NCBI GenBank assembly: GCA_046331705.1
Contig: JAXLQJ010000031.1
Span: 1-64,000, forward strand
From: JADJOY01 sp046331705 [NCBI: bacterium]
Lineage (GTDB): Bacteria > JADJOY01
DNA length: 64,000 nt
Direction: 5' to 3'
Program-made: the position numbers and the translations under genes
Shown: positions 18,141 through 27,331 of the stretch, piece by piece
How positions within the stretch are numbered: position 1 is the stretch's first letter
Layout: each line of letters begins with the position of its first letter
Notes under the pieces: generated by a model
The model's database searches: none
What the model was told of the DNA's origin: nothing
What the model saw: only the letters and a program-made list of their open reading frames with translations

Positions 18141-19076
18141 ATGTTCCGAACCGGCCATCCCGCCCAGCGTGTGTGGATGCGGATCCACGGCGTGTGCGCG
18201 CACCCACGCCTCGGGCGTTGGGCTCGGAGCACCGCGGGTTCGTGGGTGATCCCCGTCACGCTCGTGAGCGCGATCACGCCCGCAGCGGCAGGGACGCTCC
18301 GCTATCCGTGGCTCGCGAGCGGCGAGGCGCGGCCCGGGATCGCGGAGCGAATCGCGCCGCCACGCGGGGCGGAACGAATCGCCCTGGCCGCGGATGATTT
18401 CGGCGAGTGGCTGCGCCAACTGCCGCTCCTGCCGGGGACGCCGGACGTGCTGCTCTTCGACGGCTCGCCCAAGCACGACCAGACCGCCCACGTCGCGGTG
18501 CTCGACCTGGACGTCGGCGAGCGCGATCTCCAGCAATGCGCCGATGCCGTGATCCGGTTGCGCGCTGAATGGCTGCGTGCGTCGGGTCGGGCCGACGCGA
18601 TCGGCTTCCGTTTCACGTCGGGAGACCTGGCCCGTTGGTCGGCCTGGCGGACCGGCGAGCGGCCCGTGGTGCTGGGTCGCTTCGTGCGCTGGTTCCGGCG
18701 GGCTGGCCCGGACGATTCCGATGCCAGCTTCCGCGCGTACCTGGACACGGTCTTTCGCTACGCGGGCTCCGCGTCACTGGAAGGCGAGCTGGTGCCGGTC
18801 GAGGCCGAGAGCGCGGTGCTGCCTGGCGACGTCTTCATCCAGGGCGGTCACCCGGGGCATGCCGTGCTGGTGGTGGACGTCGCCGCGGACCCCACGACGG
18901 CGCGGCGCTATTTCCTCCTCGCCCAGAGCTACATGCCCGCGCAGCAGGTCCACGTGCTGCGCAACCCGGCCCGCGCCGACGCGTGGTACGTGGCCGGCGC
19001 GCCGGGCCCGCTCGTCACGCCCGAGTGGGTGTTCCCGCCGCGCTCCCTCCGGCGCTTCCCCGCGCCGCTACGTTGA
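18141..19076 (+). CDS. DUF4846 family exported protein
   Basis: About 311 residues from ATG 18141. ATG 18177 would leave a shorter signal; the choice is uncertain because neither has a strong ribosome site. The hydrophobic segment GSWVIPVTLVSAITPAAAG acts as export signal. The mature part matches DUF4846 proteins: YPWLASG, ERIAPPRGAERIAL, FGEWLRQLPLL, DVLLFDGSPK, and the C-terminal VLPGDVFIQGG with GHAVLVVDVA. These segments recall a papain/NlpC-like core, but the catalytic set is not evident. Function unknown. It converges with the bactofilin gene, leaving only six bases between the stops. Confidence 0.82.
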   Translation: MFRTGHPAQRVWMRIHGVCAHPRLGRWARSTAGSWVIPVTLVSAITPAAAGTLRYPWLASGEARPGIAERIAPPRGAERIALAADDFGEWLRQLPLLPGTPDVLLFDGSPKHDQTAHVAVLDLDVGERDLQQCADAVIRLRAEWLRASGRADAIGFRFTSGDLARWSAWRTGERPVVLGRFVRWFRRAGPDDSDASFRAYLDTVFRYAGSASLEGELVPVEAESAVLPGDVFIQGGHPGHAVLVVDVAADPTTARRYFLLAQSYMPAQQVHVLRNPARADAWYVAGAPGPLVTPEWVFPPRSLRRFPAPLR

Positions 19077-19082
19077 GTCGCG

Positions 19083-19451
19083 TCAGCCGTCGCGGCGTGA
19101 GTCGGCGCCGACGCGCAGCGTGCAGTGGCCGAGCACCAGGCCCGCGCCGGCTGCGTCGTCATCGGGGAGCGGCACCTCGAGCACGGCGGTGTGGAGCGAG
19201 GTGCCGTCGCCCAGACTTCCCGAAAGCCGCGCGTGCCGAGCGCGAATCTCGCCGATGATCTGCCCCGCGGACTCGAGGCGTTCGACCTCGATGCGTCCGT
19301 GCACGGAGGCACCGGTGGCGATCGACAGGCTCGGCGCGTGGACGTCGCCGACGAGCTTGCCCTCCACGACCACGCCCGCTTGGCCGCGGATCGTGCCCTG
19401 GATCTCGGTGCCCGCGGCGATGACGGTGCGCGGTGGCGTGCCGGCGTCCAT
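19083..19451 (-). CDS. Bactofilin
   Basis: A 122-residue bactofilin (DUF583): the right-handed beta-helix core shows in VIAAGTEIQGTIRGQAGVVV, EGKLVGDVHAPSLSIA, GASVHGRIEVERL and SAGQIIGEIRAR. Bactofilins polymerise without nucleotide into cytoskeletal filaments that position envelope or chromosome-segregation machinery. GAGGAG nine bases before ATG 19451 favours that start; ATG 19484, whose ATGA overlaps the upstream stop, would add 11 residues. A C-terminal extension of about 35 residues follows the core. It is the last gene of a three-gene operon. Confidence 0.9.
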   Translation of the reverse strand: MDAGTPPRTVIAAGTEIQGTIRGQAGVVVEGKLVGDVHAPSLSIATGASVHGRIEVERLESAGQIIGEIRARHARLSGSLGDGTSLHTAVLEVPLPDDDAAGAGLVLGHCTLRVGADSRRDG

Positions 19452-19480
19452 GGCGTGATTCTCCTCGGTACGGGTCGCGC

Positions 19481-20659
19481 TCATCCGTCGATCTCCAGGT
19501 CCAGCGCGCATCCGGCCTCGAAGCCGAAGCGTGTCCCGCCTGCCGGTTGACGCACCTTGCCGGCGGCGTAGCCGCCCGCGGCCACCACGAAGACGCGAGC
19601 GGTGGTCTCGGCCCCGCCTTCGCCCTCGCTGGTGAGTCGCCCGAGCACGGTCACGCGACCGCCGCCCACGATGCGGCAGTTCGCGAGCACGCCGCTCGCC
19701 CCGATGGTGAGGTGCGTGTCCTCGCCCAGCTCGAGCTGGCAGCGCTCGAAGGTGCCGGCGACGGTCACGGTGGAGCCGGGCGCGAACTTGAGCTCGGCGT
19801 TGCGCAGCAGGTCGCCGCTGCCGAAGTAGCGCGCGTTCGGTTCGAGTGGTGGTGGTGGCGGCGCGCTGGCGCTCGGCTCGCCCGCCAGCGCAGTCGTCGG
19901 CGCGGGCGCCGCCGTGCCGGAGGCGGAGCGTGCGAGCGCCAGCGCCGGGAAGCCGCCGAGCTTGGCGCGCTCGGCTCGCTCGCTGCGATCCCCGCCGGTG
20001 CTCAGGTCGACCCAGGCCGTCTTCGAGCCTTCCAGCTGCACCTCGCTCAGCGCCGCGCCGAAGACACGCGCGCCGTCGAGGACCGCGCCGTGGAGCATCG
20101 CCGCGCCGAGATTCGAGTCCCGTAGGTCGGCATCGGTGAGATCCGCTTCCTCGAGGTTGGCGGCTTGCAGGTTGGCGCGCGCCAGGTCGGAGCCGCGCAA
20201 GATGGCGCCGCCCAGGTAGGCCGCGTTCCAGTCCGCGCCCCGACAGCGCGCTCCGCCGAGGTCTGCCTTGCCGAGGTTGGCGTCGACCAGCACGGCGCGT
20301 TCGAGGCGCGCGTTCACCAGGCAAGCACGCTCCAGTGAGGCGCCTTCCAGGTTGGCGGCGGCGAGGTCCGCGCCGCGCAGCGCGGCCTTCGAGAGGTCGG
20401 CGCCCTCGAGGTCGGCGTGGCGCAGCTTGGCGCCTTCGAGGAGCGCCTCGCTCAGGTGCGCCTCGCGGAGGTTCGCGCTCGACAAGTCGGCGCCGCGCAA
20501 GTCGGCGCCGGCGAGGTTGGCGCCGTGCAGATCGGCGCGGGCCAGGTTCGCCTTGGGGATGGAGATCCCTTGTAGCTCGAGTCCCGCCAGATTCGCGCGC
20601 TCGAGTGATCCGGCGAGCTCGAGATCGCGTAGCACGTTCTGCGCCGAGCGACTGCTCAT
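19481..20659 (-). CDS. Pentapeptide-repeat protein fused to a bactofilin-like domain
   Basis: A 392-residue protein with two parts. Residues about 19-215 are nearly continuous A(N/D)LXX pentapeptide repeats (ANLAGLELQG, ADLHGANLAGADLRGADLSS), which fold as a square right-handed beta-helix. After a Pro/Ala-rich linker (residues 245-280; SASAPPPPPLEPN), residues 285-385 form a second beta-rich domain with bactofilin-like periodicity (LRNAELKFAPGSTVTVAGTF, LGEDTHLTIGASGVLANC, RVTVLGRLTS). AAGGAG lies six bases before the ATG. The next gene is a bactofilin, so this is likely an adaptor or co-polymer of that filament. Confidence 0.88.
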   Translation of the reverse strand: MSSRSAQNVLRDLELAGSLERANLAGLELQGISIPKANLARADLHGANLAGADLRGADLSSANLREAHLSEALLEGAKLRHADLEGADLSKAALRGADLAAANLEGASLERACLVNARLERAVLVDANLGKADLGGARCRGADWNAAYLGGAILRGSDLARANLQAANLEEADLTDADLRDSNLGAAMLHGAVLDGARVFGAALSEVQLEGSKTAWVDLSTGGDRSERAERAKLGGFPALALARSASGTAAPAPTTALAGEPSASAPPPPPLEPNARYFGSGDLLRNAELKFAPGSTVTVAGTFERCQLELGEDTHLTIGASGVLANCRIVGGGRVTVLGRLTSEGEGGAETTARVFVVAAGGYAAGKVRQPAGGTRFGFEAGCALDLEIDG

Positions 20660-20716
20660 GACGGCTCCTTCGTCACCATGGACGGCGCGTGCCCGGCCGG
20701 CTCGATCGCGGCGGGC

Positions 20717-21838
20717 TCAGCGGCTTCCCATGCGTGGCACTCGTCCCCCGACGGACTCGACGTAGCGAGTCAATCGATCGATTCGTTTCTCGTAGGGCAG
20801 CGGTCGCAGCGTGTCCACGAGCCCGCGCTCGCCGAGCTCCGCCAGCGCCACCTGGATTTGCAGCACCAGATCGAGGCGCCGCCGGCGGTGCGCCCAGCGC
20901 ACGCGGTCCTCGCGGCGCAGCGCCTCGTACGCCTGATGCGCGTCGCGCAGCTCCGCCACCAGCGCGGCGACGCGTCCGATCCGCTCGGCCCGCGCCGCCG
21001 GGTCGTCCGCCGCGCTGCGCGCCGCGAGGTAGCCCTGCACCCGCACGCAGATGCGCGTGGCCAGCGACTCGGAGATGCCGGCGGTCACGGCGAGGTCCTT
21101 GGGTGTGGCCTCGGCGAACATCTCCACGGCCGTCAATCCAGCCCCGAAGATCTTGTCGAGCGTGACCGTTCCCACGTCCGGGATCTGCCGCAGCAGCGCG
21201 AGGAGGATGATGTCCTCGGCGGAGGGCGGCGCCGCTTCCTCGAGCCGAAACGCCGCGGGCAGCGCCTGCTCGAGAGCGTCGTAGGAGTCGAGGATGCGGG
21301 TGCGGACGATCCCGGAGACGATGGGCTCGCGCGCCTCGACCGCGGTCTGCAGCGCCGCAGCGAAGCGCGAGAGCTTGCTGACGAGGTCGCCCACCGGGAG
21401 CCGCTCGGCGGCGCGCACCACCATCTCCATCGCCGGGCGGTGCATGTCGAGGCCGGCGGAGCTGGTGGGCCCGTTGCGCAGGTGCGACACGAAGCGCCGC
21501 ACCGGCGCGATGTAGGTCCGCGTGATCTCGCAGAAGGCGCGGATCGGATCGCCCTGGTCGGCGACCGCGGTTGCGTCCTCCGACGACGATCCGAACGACC
21601 CCGGAAGCTCGATGGCGGTGACGCCGAGCACCGTGCCGGTGGAAGCGCCGGCGGGCGCGCTCGGGTCCGCGAAGAGCGCATCCATGCGCCGATCGACGAG
21701 CTCCGCGAGCGTCGCGTCGGGCGCTGCCGCCGCTGGATCGGGCGCCGGCGACTGCGGGTCCTCGAACATCCGCGGAAACGCGGCAGCGTCGGTACTGGGG
21801 CGCGAACGGCGATGGCGAACGCGTGACCAGAGGCTCAT
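20717..21838 (-). CDS. Helix-hairpin-helix domain protein in bactofilin operon
   Basis: A 373-residue, Ala-rich soluble protein. The N-terminal 100 residues are low-complexity and acidic. Residues about 105-200 are helical, containing RRFVSHLRNGPTSSAGLDMH. Residues about 215-275 look like helix-hairpin-helix motifs (LRQIPDVGTVTLDKIFGA, ATPKDLAVTAGISESLA), as in RuvA-like DNA-contacting modules. A basic helical C-terminus follows (VRWAHRRRRLDLVLQIQ). No catalytic motif seen. It lies 57 bases upstream of the pentapeptide/bactofilin-like fusion on the same strand. A DNA-binding link between the cytoskeleton and the chromosome is a reasonable hypothesis, not a finding. Confidence 0.75.
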   Translation of the reverse strand: MSLWSRVRHRRSRPSTDAAAFPRMFEDPQSPAPDPAAAAPDATLAELVDRRMDALFADPSAPAGASTGTVLGVTAIELPGSFGSSSEDATAVADQGDPIRAFCEITRTYIAPVRRFVSHLRNGPTSSAGLDMHRPAMEMVVRAAERLPVGDLVSKLSRFAAALQTAVEAREPIVSGIVRTRILDSYDALEQALPAAFRLEEAAPPSAEDIILLALLRQIPDVGTVTLDKIFGAGLTAVEMFAEATPKDLAVTAGISESLATRICVRVQGYLAARSAADDPAARAERIGRVAALVAELRDAHQAYEALRREDRVRWAHRRRRLDLVLQIQVALAELGERGLVDTLRPLPYEKRIDRLTRYVESVGGRVPRMGSR

Positions 21839-22110
21839 GGGGTCGAGGTGCGTCGCGCGAAGGACGGGCTGCCTCGCGCCGGATCTTGCGCGCGAGCGAA
21901 GGCCAGACGTTCCATTATGCCCAGATCCGCGCGGCCGCGGCCAAGCCCTCCGTGCCGCGGGTGGTGGACGCGGGCGCGCGATTCGGGACGCTGACAAGAG
22001 CAAGCCCGAGCTGCAACAGTGGCGCGGAGTCGCTGCATGGCAGTGCCCGCGGATAGGCTCGCGAGGACGGCTCGTCGGCGGACTCGTCGCCGCGGCACGC
22101 GAAGAACCGA

Positions 22111-24372
22111 ATGCACGACACACGCGCAGCGTACCGGGAATTCCTCGACACCGTTCCCGACGGCGCGCTGGTCGTCGATGCGACGGGGCGGATCGTGATC
22201 GCGAACGGGCCGGCCACGGTGCTGTTCGGCTATCGCCACGCCGAGCTCGAGGGGCGATCGATCCACGACCTCGTGCCAGAGGAGCAGCGGGACGCGCACG
22301 TCGACCACGTGCGGGCCTACGGCGAAGCGCCGGGCGTTCGTCCGATGGGTGCGCGCACGGGTCTCACGGCGCGGTGCGCCGACGGTCGCGTCGCGCCTAT
22401 CGACGTCATGCTCGGACCGATCGCGCTCGAGGGCCAGACGTACACCGTGGCGATCGTGCGCGACCTCACGGCCTGGCGGCAGCTGCACGCCGAGCTCGAA
22501 GAGGCTCGTGCCGCGCTCGAGCGGCAGGTGTGGGCGCGAACCGCCGAGCTCGAGACGGCGAACGAGGCGCTGCGCGCCGAGATCCGCGACCGCGCCGTGC
22601 TGCACGACGCGCTCCACGAGAGCGAGGCGCGACTGCGCGAAGCGGTGGCGGTGGCCAAGATCGGCATCTTCGAGCACGACCACCGCACGGACTCGATCTA
22701 CTGGTCGCCCCAGCAGCGTCAGATCTACGGGTTGGGACCGGACGAGGCGATCACCCTCGACGTCTTCCTCGCTCAGGTACACCCCGAGGACCGCGACGCG
22801 ATCGCCGCCGCCGTGGAACGAGCGCACGACCCGCGCGGCGATGGCCGGTACGACGTCGAGCACCGCATCACGCGGCGCGACGGCGAGGTGCGTTGGATCA
22901 TGACGCGCTCCGAGACCTCGTTCGAAGGCGAGGGTGAGGCGCGTCACAAGGTGCGCACCGTCGGCGCGGTGGTGGACGCGACCGACCGCCGGCGCGCGGA
23001 GGAGAGCTTGCGGCGCAGCGACGCGCGCAACCGCGCGCTCGTCGACGCCATCCCCGACCTCTTGTTCCAGGTGGACCGCGACGGCACCTTCGTCGACTAT
23101 CACGCCCGGATTGGTTCCGATCTCTACGTCGAGCCGGGACGCTTTCTGGGACGGCGAATGCAGGACGTGCTCCCGCCGCACGTGGCCGAGCCCGCGCTGG
23201 CCGCCACCGAGAAGGCCATTCGCACCCAGAGCACCGTCACGTTCGAGTACATGCTCGCCATCGGCGACGAGCAGCGCTGGTACGAGGATCGCGTCGTGCC
23301 GCTCTCGACGCGCGAGGCGCTGTCGGTGGTCCGCGACATCACCGACGCGAAGCGATCCGCGGAGGCGATCCGCATTCGCGACCAAGCCCTCGAGACCTCG
23401 ATCACGCCGATCGTCATGACCGACCTCGACACGCGGTTCACCTACGTGAACCGCGCGTTCCGTCAGCAATGGGGCTTCGATTCCGCGAGCGACATCCTCG
23501 GCCAGAGCGCCGCGGTGCTCGCGGACCCAGGGAAGGCGCTCGAGATCCAGCGTGAGCTCGCGCGCGCCGGAGAGTGGCTCGGCGAGCTCACGACGAGGCG
23601 CAAGGACGGCACGCCCCTCGACGTCCAGGTCGCCGCCAGCCGTGTGGTGGACGAGCGCGGACAGCCGATCGGCATCATGGCGTCGCTCGTCGACGTCACC
23701 GAGCGCAACCGGGCCGAGCGCCAGATCCGCGCGGCGCTCGTCGAGAAGGAATCGCTGCTGCGCGAGGTGCACCACCGGGTCAAGAACAATCTGCAGGCGA
23801 TGATCTCGATGGTGCACGTGCAGCGCCACCGCGTCCAGGATGCGGCGACGTTGGCGTTTCTCGCGGCGCTCGAGGATCGAGCGCGCACGATGGCGCTCGT
23901 CTACGATCAGCTGTTCCGCTGCGACAACCTGGCGCGCGTCGACATGGCGCGCTATCTGGGCGACCTGGCGAACAACGTGCTCAAGTCGTTCCTGCGCTCG
24001 CGCGCGGTCGATCTCGAGCTCGACGTCGGGCCCGTGTCGCTCGACGTGGCGCAAGCGATGCCCTGCGGGCTGATCGTGAACGAGTTGCTGACGAACAGCC
24101 TCAAGCACGCCTTTCCGCAGCCGTTGCCGCGCCGCCCGAAGATCTCGGTGGGATTCCGGATGGATGCCGGGCGCTGCGCGCTGACGGTGGCCGACAACGG
24201 CGTCGGGCTCCCCGAGGGCACGGTTCCGGGCAACGAGCTCACCTCGGGCCTTGGCCTCGTGAAGCTCTGGGCTTCCCATCAGCTGGGCGGGACACTCGAG
24301 GTCCGCGGCGGAGTCGGTGTGACGTATACGGTGCGATTCGACGTCGAGCGGCGTGGAGCTCGCGGCTCGTGA
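22111..24372 (+). CDS. Multi-PAS sensor histidine kinase (HisKA_2 type)
   Basis: A 753-residue soluble kinase without membrane segments. It has four PAS-like domains at about residues 8-125, 172-290 (YWSPQQRQIYGL), 298-415 and 425-535, with a coiled linker (EARAALERQVWARTAELETA) after the first. The HisKA_2 dimerisation helix holds EVHHRVKNNLQ with His554-His555, the second being the likely phosphoacceptor. A HATPase domain ends the protein (NELLTNSLKHAFP, DNGVGLPEG, GLGLVKLWASHQLGG). It would sense a cytoplasmic ligand, redox state or light. No response regulator lies beside it, so the target is unknown. Confidence 0.93.
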   Translation: MHDTRAAYREFLDTVPDGALVVDATGRIVIANGPATVLFGYRHAELEGRSIHDLVPEEQRDAHVDHVRAYGEAPGVRPMGARTGLTARCADGRVAPIDVMLGPIALEGQTYTVAIVRDLTAWRQLHAELEEARAALERQVWARTAELETANEALRAEIRDRAVLHDALHESEARLREAVAVAKIGIFEHDHRTDSIYWSPQQRQIYGLGPDEAITLDVFLAQVHPEDRDAIAAAVERAHDPRGDGRYDVEHRITRRDGEVRWIMTRSETSFEGEGEARHKVRTVGAVVDATDRRRAEESLRRSDARNRALVDAIPDLLFQVDRDGTFVDYHARIGSDLYVEPGRFLGRRMQDVLPPHVAEPALAATEKAIRTQSTVTFEYMLAIGDEQRWYEDRVVPLSTREALSVVRDITDAKRSAEAIRIRDQALETSITPIVMTDLDTRFTYVNRAFRQQWGFDSASDILGQSAAVLADPGKALEIQRELARAGEWLGELTTRRKDGTPLDVQVAASRVVDERGQPIGIMASLVDVTERNRAERQIRAALVEKESLLREVHHRVKNNLQAMISMVHVQRHRVQDAATLAFLAALEDRARTMALVYDQLFRCDNLARVDMARYLGDLANNVLKSFLRSRAVDLELDVGPVSLDVAQAMPCGLIVNELLTNSLKHAFPQPLPRRPKISVGFRMDAGRCALTVADNGVGLPEGTVPGNELTSGLGLVKLWASHQLGGTLEVRGGVGVTYTVRFDVERRGARGS

Positions 24373-24500
24373 GGGAACGCCGTGCGCTGCTTCGCGCGCG
24401 CAGCCGCGCGTTCGTCGCGCCGCGCCAGCAGCGCCTGCGTGTTCGGCTCTTGGTGCGGCGCCCGTGACGCGGTAGGAACGCGTGCCCGAGATCGCGGCGG

Positions 24501-26282
24501 ATGCCCCGAATGCGCTGGCGCTGGCTCGCACAAGACCTGCTCGAGATCCCGACCTTCGCGCGGATGTCGCTGGCGCTTCGGCGCGCATCGGCGACCGGAC
24601 GCGATACCTGCGCGACGCTGGTCGTGCGCCAGGCCGAGCGATACGGCGAGCGCCCGCTGCTCCGGTTCGAGGACGAGTGCGTGAGCTACGCCGAGTTCAA
24701 TCGGCGCGTGAACCGATTCGCCCACTGGCTGCGAAGCGAGGGGATCCGGCGCGGCGACGTATTCGCGCTGATGATGCGGAACTCGCCCTCCTTCCTGGTC
24801 GCCGAGGCGGCGGCTGCCAAGGTCGGAGCGGTGGCGGCGCTGGTGAACCATCACCTGGTGGGCGCGGCGCTCGCGCACGTGCTGGCGGCTGCGGAGCCGA
24901 AGCTCGTGGTGGGCGATGCCGCCGCGGTCGAGGCGCTCGCCGCCGCGCGTGGAGACCTGCCGATCTGGGCCGAGGGCGACGCGGCGCGCTTGCCGCCGGG
25001 ATTCGGCGCCCTCGACGCCGCCCTCGCCGCGTCCGACGAGCACGAGCCGCCTCTTGCCGATCTCACTGGCGGCGACGTGTTCCTCTACATCTACACCTCC
25101 GGGACCACGGGCTATCCCAAGCCCGCGATCATCCGCCACATGCGCTTCACGATGGGCGGAATCGCGCTCTCGGGCCTCTTCGGCATCGGCGCCGACGACT
25201 GTGTCTACGCGCCGCTGCCGCTCTACCACGGCCAATCGAACTTCGTGGGGTTCTCCGTGGCGCTGCGCGCCGGAGCCGCGTTCGCGTCGCGACGGGTGTT
25301 CAGCGCCAGCGAGTTCCTGGCCGACGTGCGGCGCCACGGCGCCACGATGTTTGTGTACGTGGGCGAGCTCTGCCGCTATTTGCTGGCCCAGCCGCCGAGC
25401 GCGGCGGATCGCGATCACCGGCTGCGCGTGGCCGCGGGCGCGGGCATGCGTCCCGACGTGTGGACCGCGTTCCAGCAGCGCTTCGGCGTGGCGCGGATCT
25501 TCGAGATGTACGGCGCCACCGAGGCCAACGTGACGCTCATGAATCGCGGCAATCGCCCCGGCTCGGTGGGGCGCTGCTATCCGTTCCAGCACGCCGGCGC
25601 GCGGCTGGCGCGGATCGACGGAGGCTCGGGCGAGCTGGTGCGCGGTGCCGATGGGCGGTTGATCGAGTGCGCCGACGGCGAGCCCGGCGAGCTTCTCGGC
25701 CGCGTCGGCAAGGGCCTCATCCGCTACGACGGCTACGTCGACAAGGAGCAAAGCGAGCGCAAGCTGGTGCGCGACGCGTTTCGCGACGGCGACGCCTGGT
25801 TTCGCACCGGCGACCTGCTCTCGCGCGACCGCGACGGCTACTACTACTTCGCCGATCGGCTCGGCGACACCTACCGCTGGAAGGGCGAGAACGTCGCCAC
25901 GCAGGAGGTGGCCGACACGCTCAATCGCTCGGCGTGGGTGCGGGAGAGTGCCGTGTTCGGCGTGGCCGTGCCGGGCAGCGACGGGCGCGCGGGGATGGCG
26001 GCGATCGTGCCGAGCGCCTCGGTCGCGTTCGACGGCGCCGCGCTCTGGGCCTACGTCACCGAGAACCTGCCCAGCTACGCGCGGCCGGTGTTCCTGCGAT
26101 TGGTGGCGAGCCTGACCGTCACGGGTACGCTCAAGCAGCGCAAGGTCGAGCTGCGCGAGGAAGGTTACGATCCGACGCGGATCGCCGATCCGCTCTACGT
26201 GCGTGACGACTCCGCCCGTGGCTACGTCCCGCTCACGGTGGCGCGCTGCACGGCGATCGCGACCGGCTCCGAGCGGCTCTGA
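24501..26282 (+). CDS. Very-long-chain/long-chain acyl-CoA synthetase (FATP-like)
   Basis: A 593-residue ATP-dependent CoA ligase of the SLC27/FadD6 type, activating fatty or branched isoprenoid acids to acyl-CoA at the inner membrane. Motifs: P-loop YIYTSGTTGYPKPA, RIFEMYGATEANVTLMN, the hinge WFRTGDLLSRDRDGYYYFAD and KGENVATQEV, and the C-terminal SLTVTGTLKQRKVELREEGYDP. This last signature separates the FATP group from FadD proper. It is followed after 44 bases by an aldo-keto reductase and an acetyltransferase on the same strand. It may feed the beta-oxidation operon at 29-34 kb or the wax ester synthase. Confidence 0.93.
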   Translation: MPRMRWRWLAQDLLEIPTFARMSLALRRASATGRDTCATLVVRQAERYGERPLLRFEDECVSYAEFNRRVNRFAHWLRSEGIRRGDVFALMMRNSPSFLVAEAAAAKVGAVAALVNHHLVGAALAHVLAAAEPKLVVGDAAAVEALAAARGDLPIWAEGDAARLPPGFGALDAALAASDEHEPPLADLTGGDVFLYIYTSGTTGYPKPAIIRHMRFTMGGIALSGLFGIGADDCVYAPLPLYHGQSNFVGFSVALRAGAAFASRRVFSASEFLADVRRHGATMFVYVGELCRYLLAQPPSAADRDHRLRVAAGAGMRPDVWTAFQQRFGVARIFEMYGATEANVTLMNRGNRPGSVGRCYPFQHAGARLARIDGGSGELVRGADGRLIECADGEPGELLGRVGKGLIRYDGYVDKEQSERKLVRDAFRDGDAWFRTGDLLSRDRDGYYYFADRLGDTYRWKGENVATQEVADTLNRSAWVRESAVFGVAVPGSDGRAGMAAIVPSASVAFDGAALWAYVTENLPSYARPVFLRLVASLTVTGTLKQRKVELREEGYDPTRIADPLYVRDDSARGYVPLTVARCTAIATGSERL

Positions 26283-26326
26283 CCCACGCTGACTCGAGTC
26301 TCACGCCCGCCACCCAGAGGAGCGCC

Positions 26327-27331
26327 ATGTCGAGGGATCCCATCACCGCGGACTCGCGGCTCGTGCTGCCGGGCTCGGACGTGACCATCCCGCCACTCGG
26401 TGTGGGCACCTGGGCGTGGGGAGACCTCGAGACGTGGGGTTACCAGGGCTACGACAAGTCCTTCAGCGACGACACGATCCGCGAGGCCTACCGCCGTTCG
26501 ATCGAGCTCGGCGTCACGTTCTTCGATACCGCCGAGGGTTACGGCCACGGCGAGAGCGAGCGCATCCTGGCGCGGCTGCGCGCCGCCGATCCGGCGCTCG
26601 CCGAGCGCACGGTGATCGCCACCAAGTTCGTGCCCTTTCCGTGGCGGCGGCCGTTCGCGAAGAAGCTGCGCGCGTCGCTCGACGCCTCGCTGGAACGGTT
26701 GCGCATGCCGTTCGTGCACCTCTACCAGATCCACGGGCCGATCAGCTTCGCGCCCGCGTCAGCGCTCGCGGCGCCGCTCGCCGACGCCCACCGCGCCGGT
26801 CTGGTGAAGGCGGTGGGTGTCTCGAATTACTCGGAGCGCGAGATGCGTGCGATGCACCGCGAGCTCGCGAAACGCGGCGTGCCGCTCGCCTCGAATCAGG
26901 TCGAGTTCTCGCTGCTCCGGCGCATGCCCGAGGCCGTGGGGCTGCTGAAAGCGTGCAAGGAGCTGGGCGTGATCCTGCTCGCGTACTCGCCGATCGGGCA
27001 GGGGCGGCTCACCGGGAAGTACTCGGTGGCGAACCCGCCTCCGGGACGGCGCAACTTTTCCAATCACGAGCCGGCCGCCATCGAGCGCATCGTCGGCGAG
27101 CTGCGCTCGATCGGAGACGGGGCGGGTGGCAAGACGCCGGCGCAAGTCGCGCTCAACTGGCTCCTGTGCAAAGGCGCGGTGCCGATTCCCGGTGCCAAGA
27201 ACCGCGTGCAAGCCGAACAGAACGCGGGTGCGCTGGGCTGGCGTCTGCGCGAGGACGACGTCGCGAGGCTCGATCGCCTGGCACTCTACGGCCAGCGCAG
27301 CCTCATGCACCGCATCTGGCAGCACGGATGA
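26327..27331 (+). CDS. Aldo/keto reductase
   Basis: A 334-residue AKR with a TIM-barrel fold: FFDTAEGYGHGESERIL (catalytic Asp and Tyr), TVIATKFVPFPWRR (Lys), HLYQIHGP (His), VGVSNYSERE, and KGAVPIPGAKNRVQAEQN for NADPH binding. It resembles plant- and cyanobacteria-like AKRs (pyridoxal or aflatoxin-aldehyde reductase type) more than the reductase at 6.9 kb. AGAGGAG precedes the ATG. It lies 44 bases after the acyl-CoA synthetase and overlaps the acetyltransferase by four bases, so the three form a transcription unit. Substrate unknown. Confidence 0.93.
   Translation: MSRDPITADSRLVLPGSDVTIPPLGVGTWAWGDLETWGYQGYDKSFSDDTIREAYRRSIELGVTFFDTAEGYGHGESERILARLRAADPALAERTVIATKFVPFPWRRPFAKKLRASLDASLERLRMPFVHLYQIHGPISFAPASALAAPLADAHRAGLVKAVGVSNYSEREMRAMHRELAKRGVPLASNQVEFSLLRRMPEAVGLLKACKELGVILLAYSPIGQGRLTGKYSVANPPPGRRNFSNHEPAAIERIVGELRSIGDGAGGKTPAQVALNWLLCKGAVPIPGAKNRVQAEQNAGALGWRLREDDVARLDRLALYGQRSLMHRIWQHG

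Noticed and set aside
21835-24588. A 917-codon minus-strand frame opposite the histidine kinase
   Set aside because: Fully antisense to a protein with clear PAS, HisKA_2 and HATPase motifs; composition typical of GC-rich shadows.
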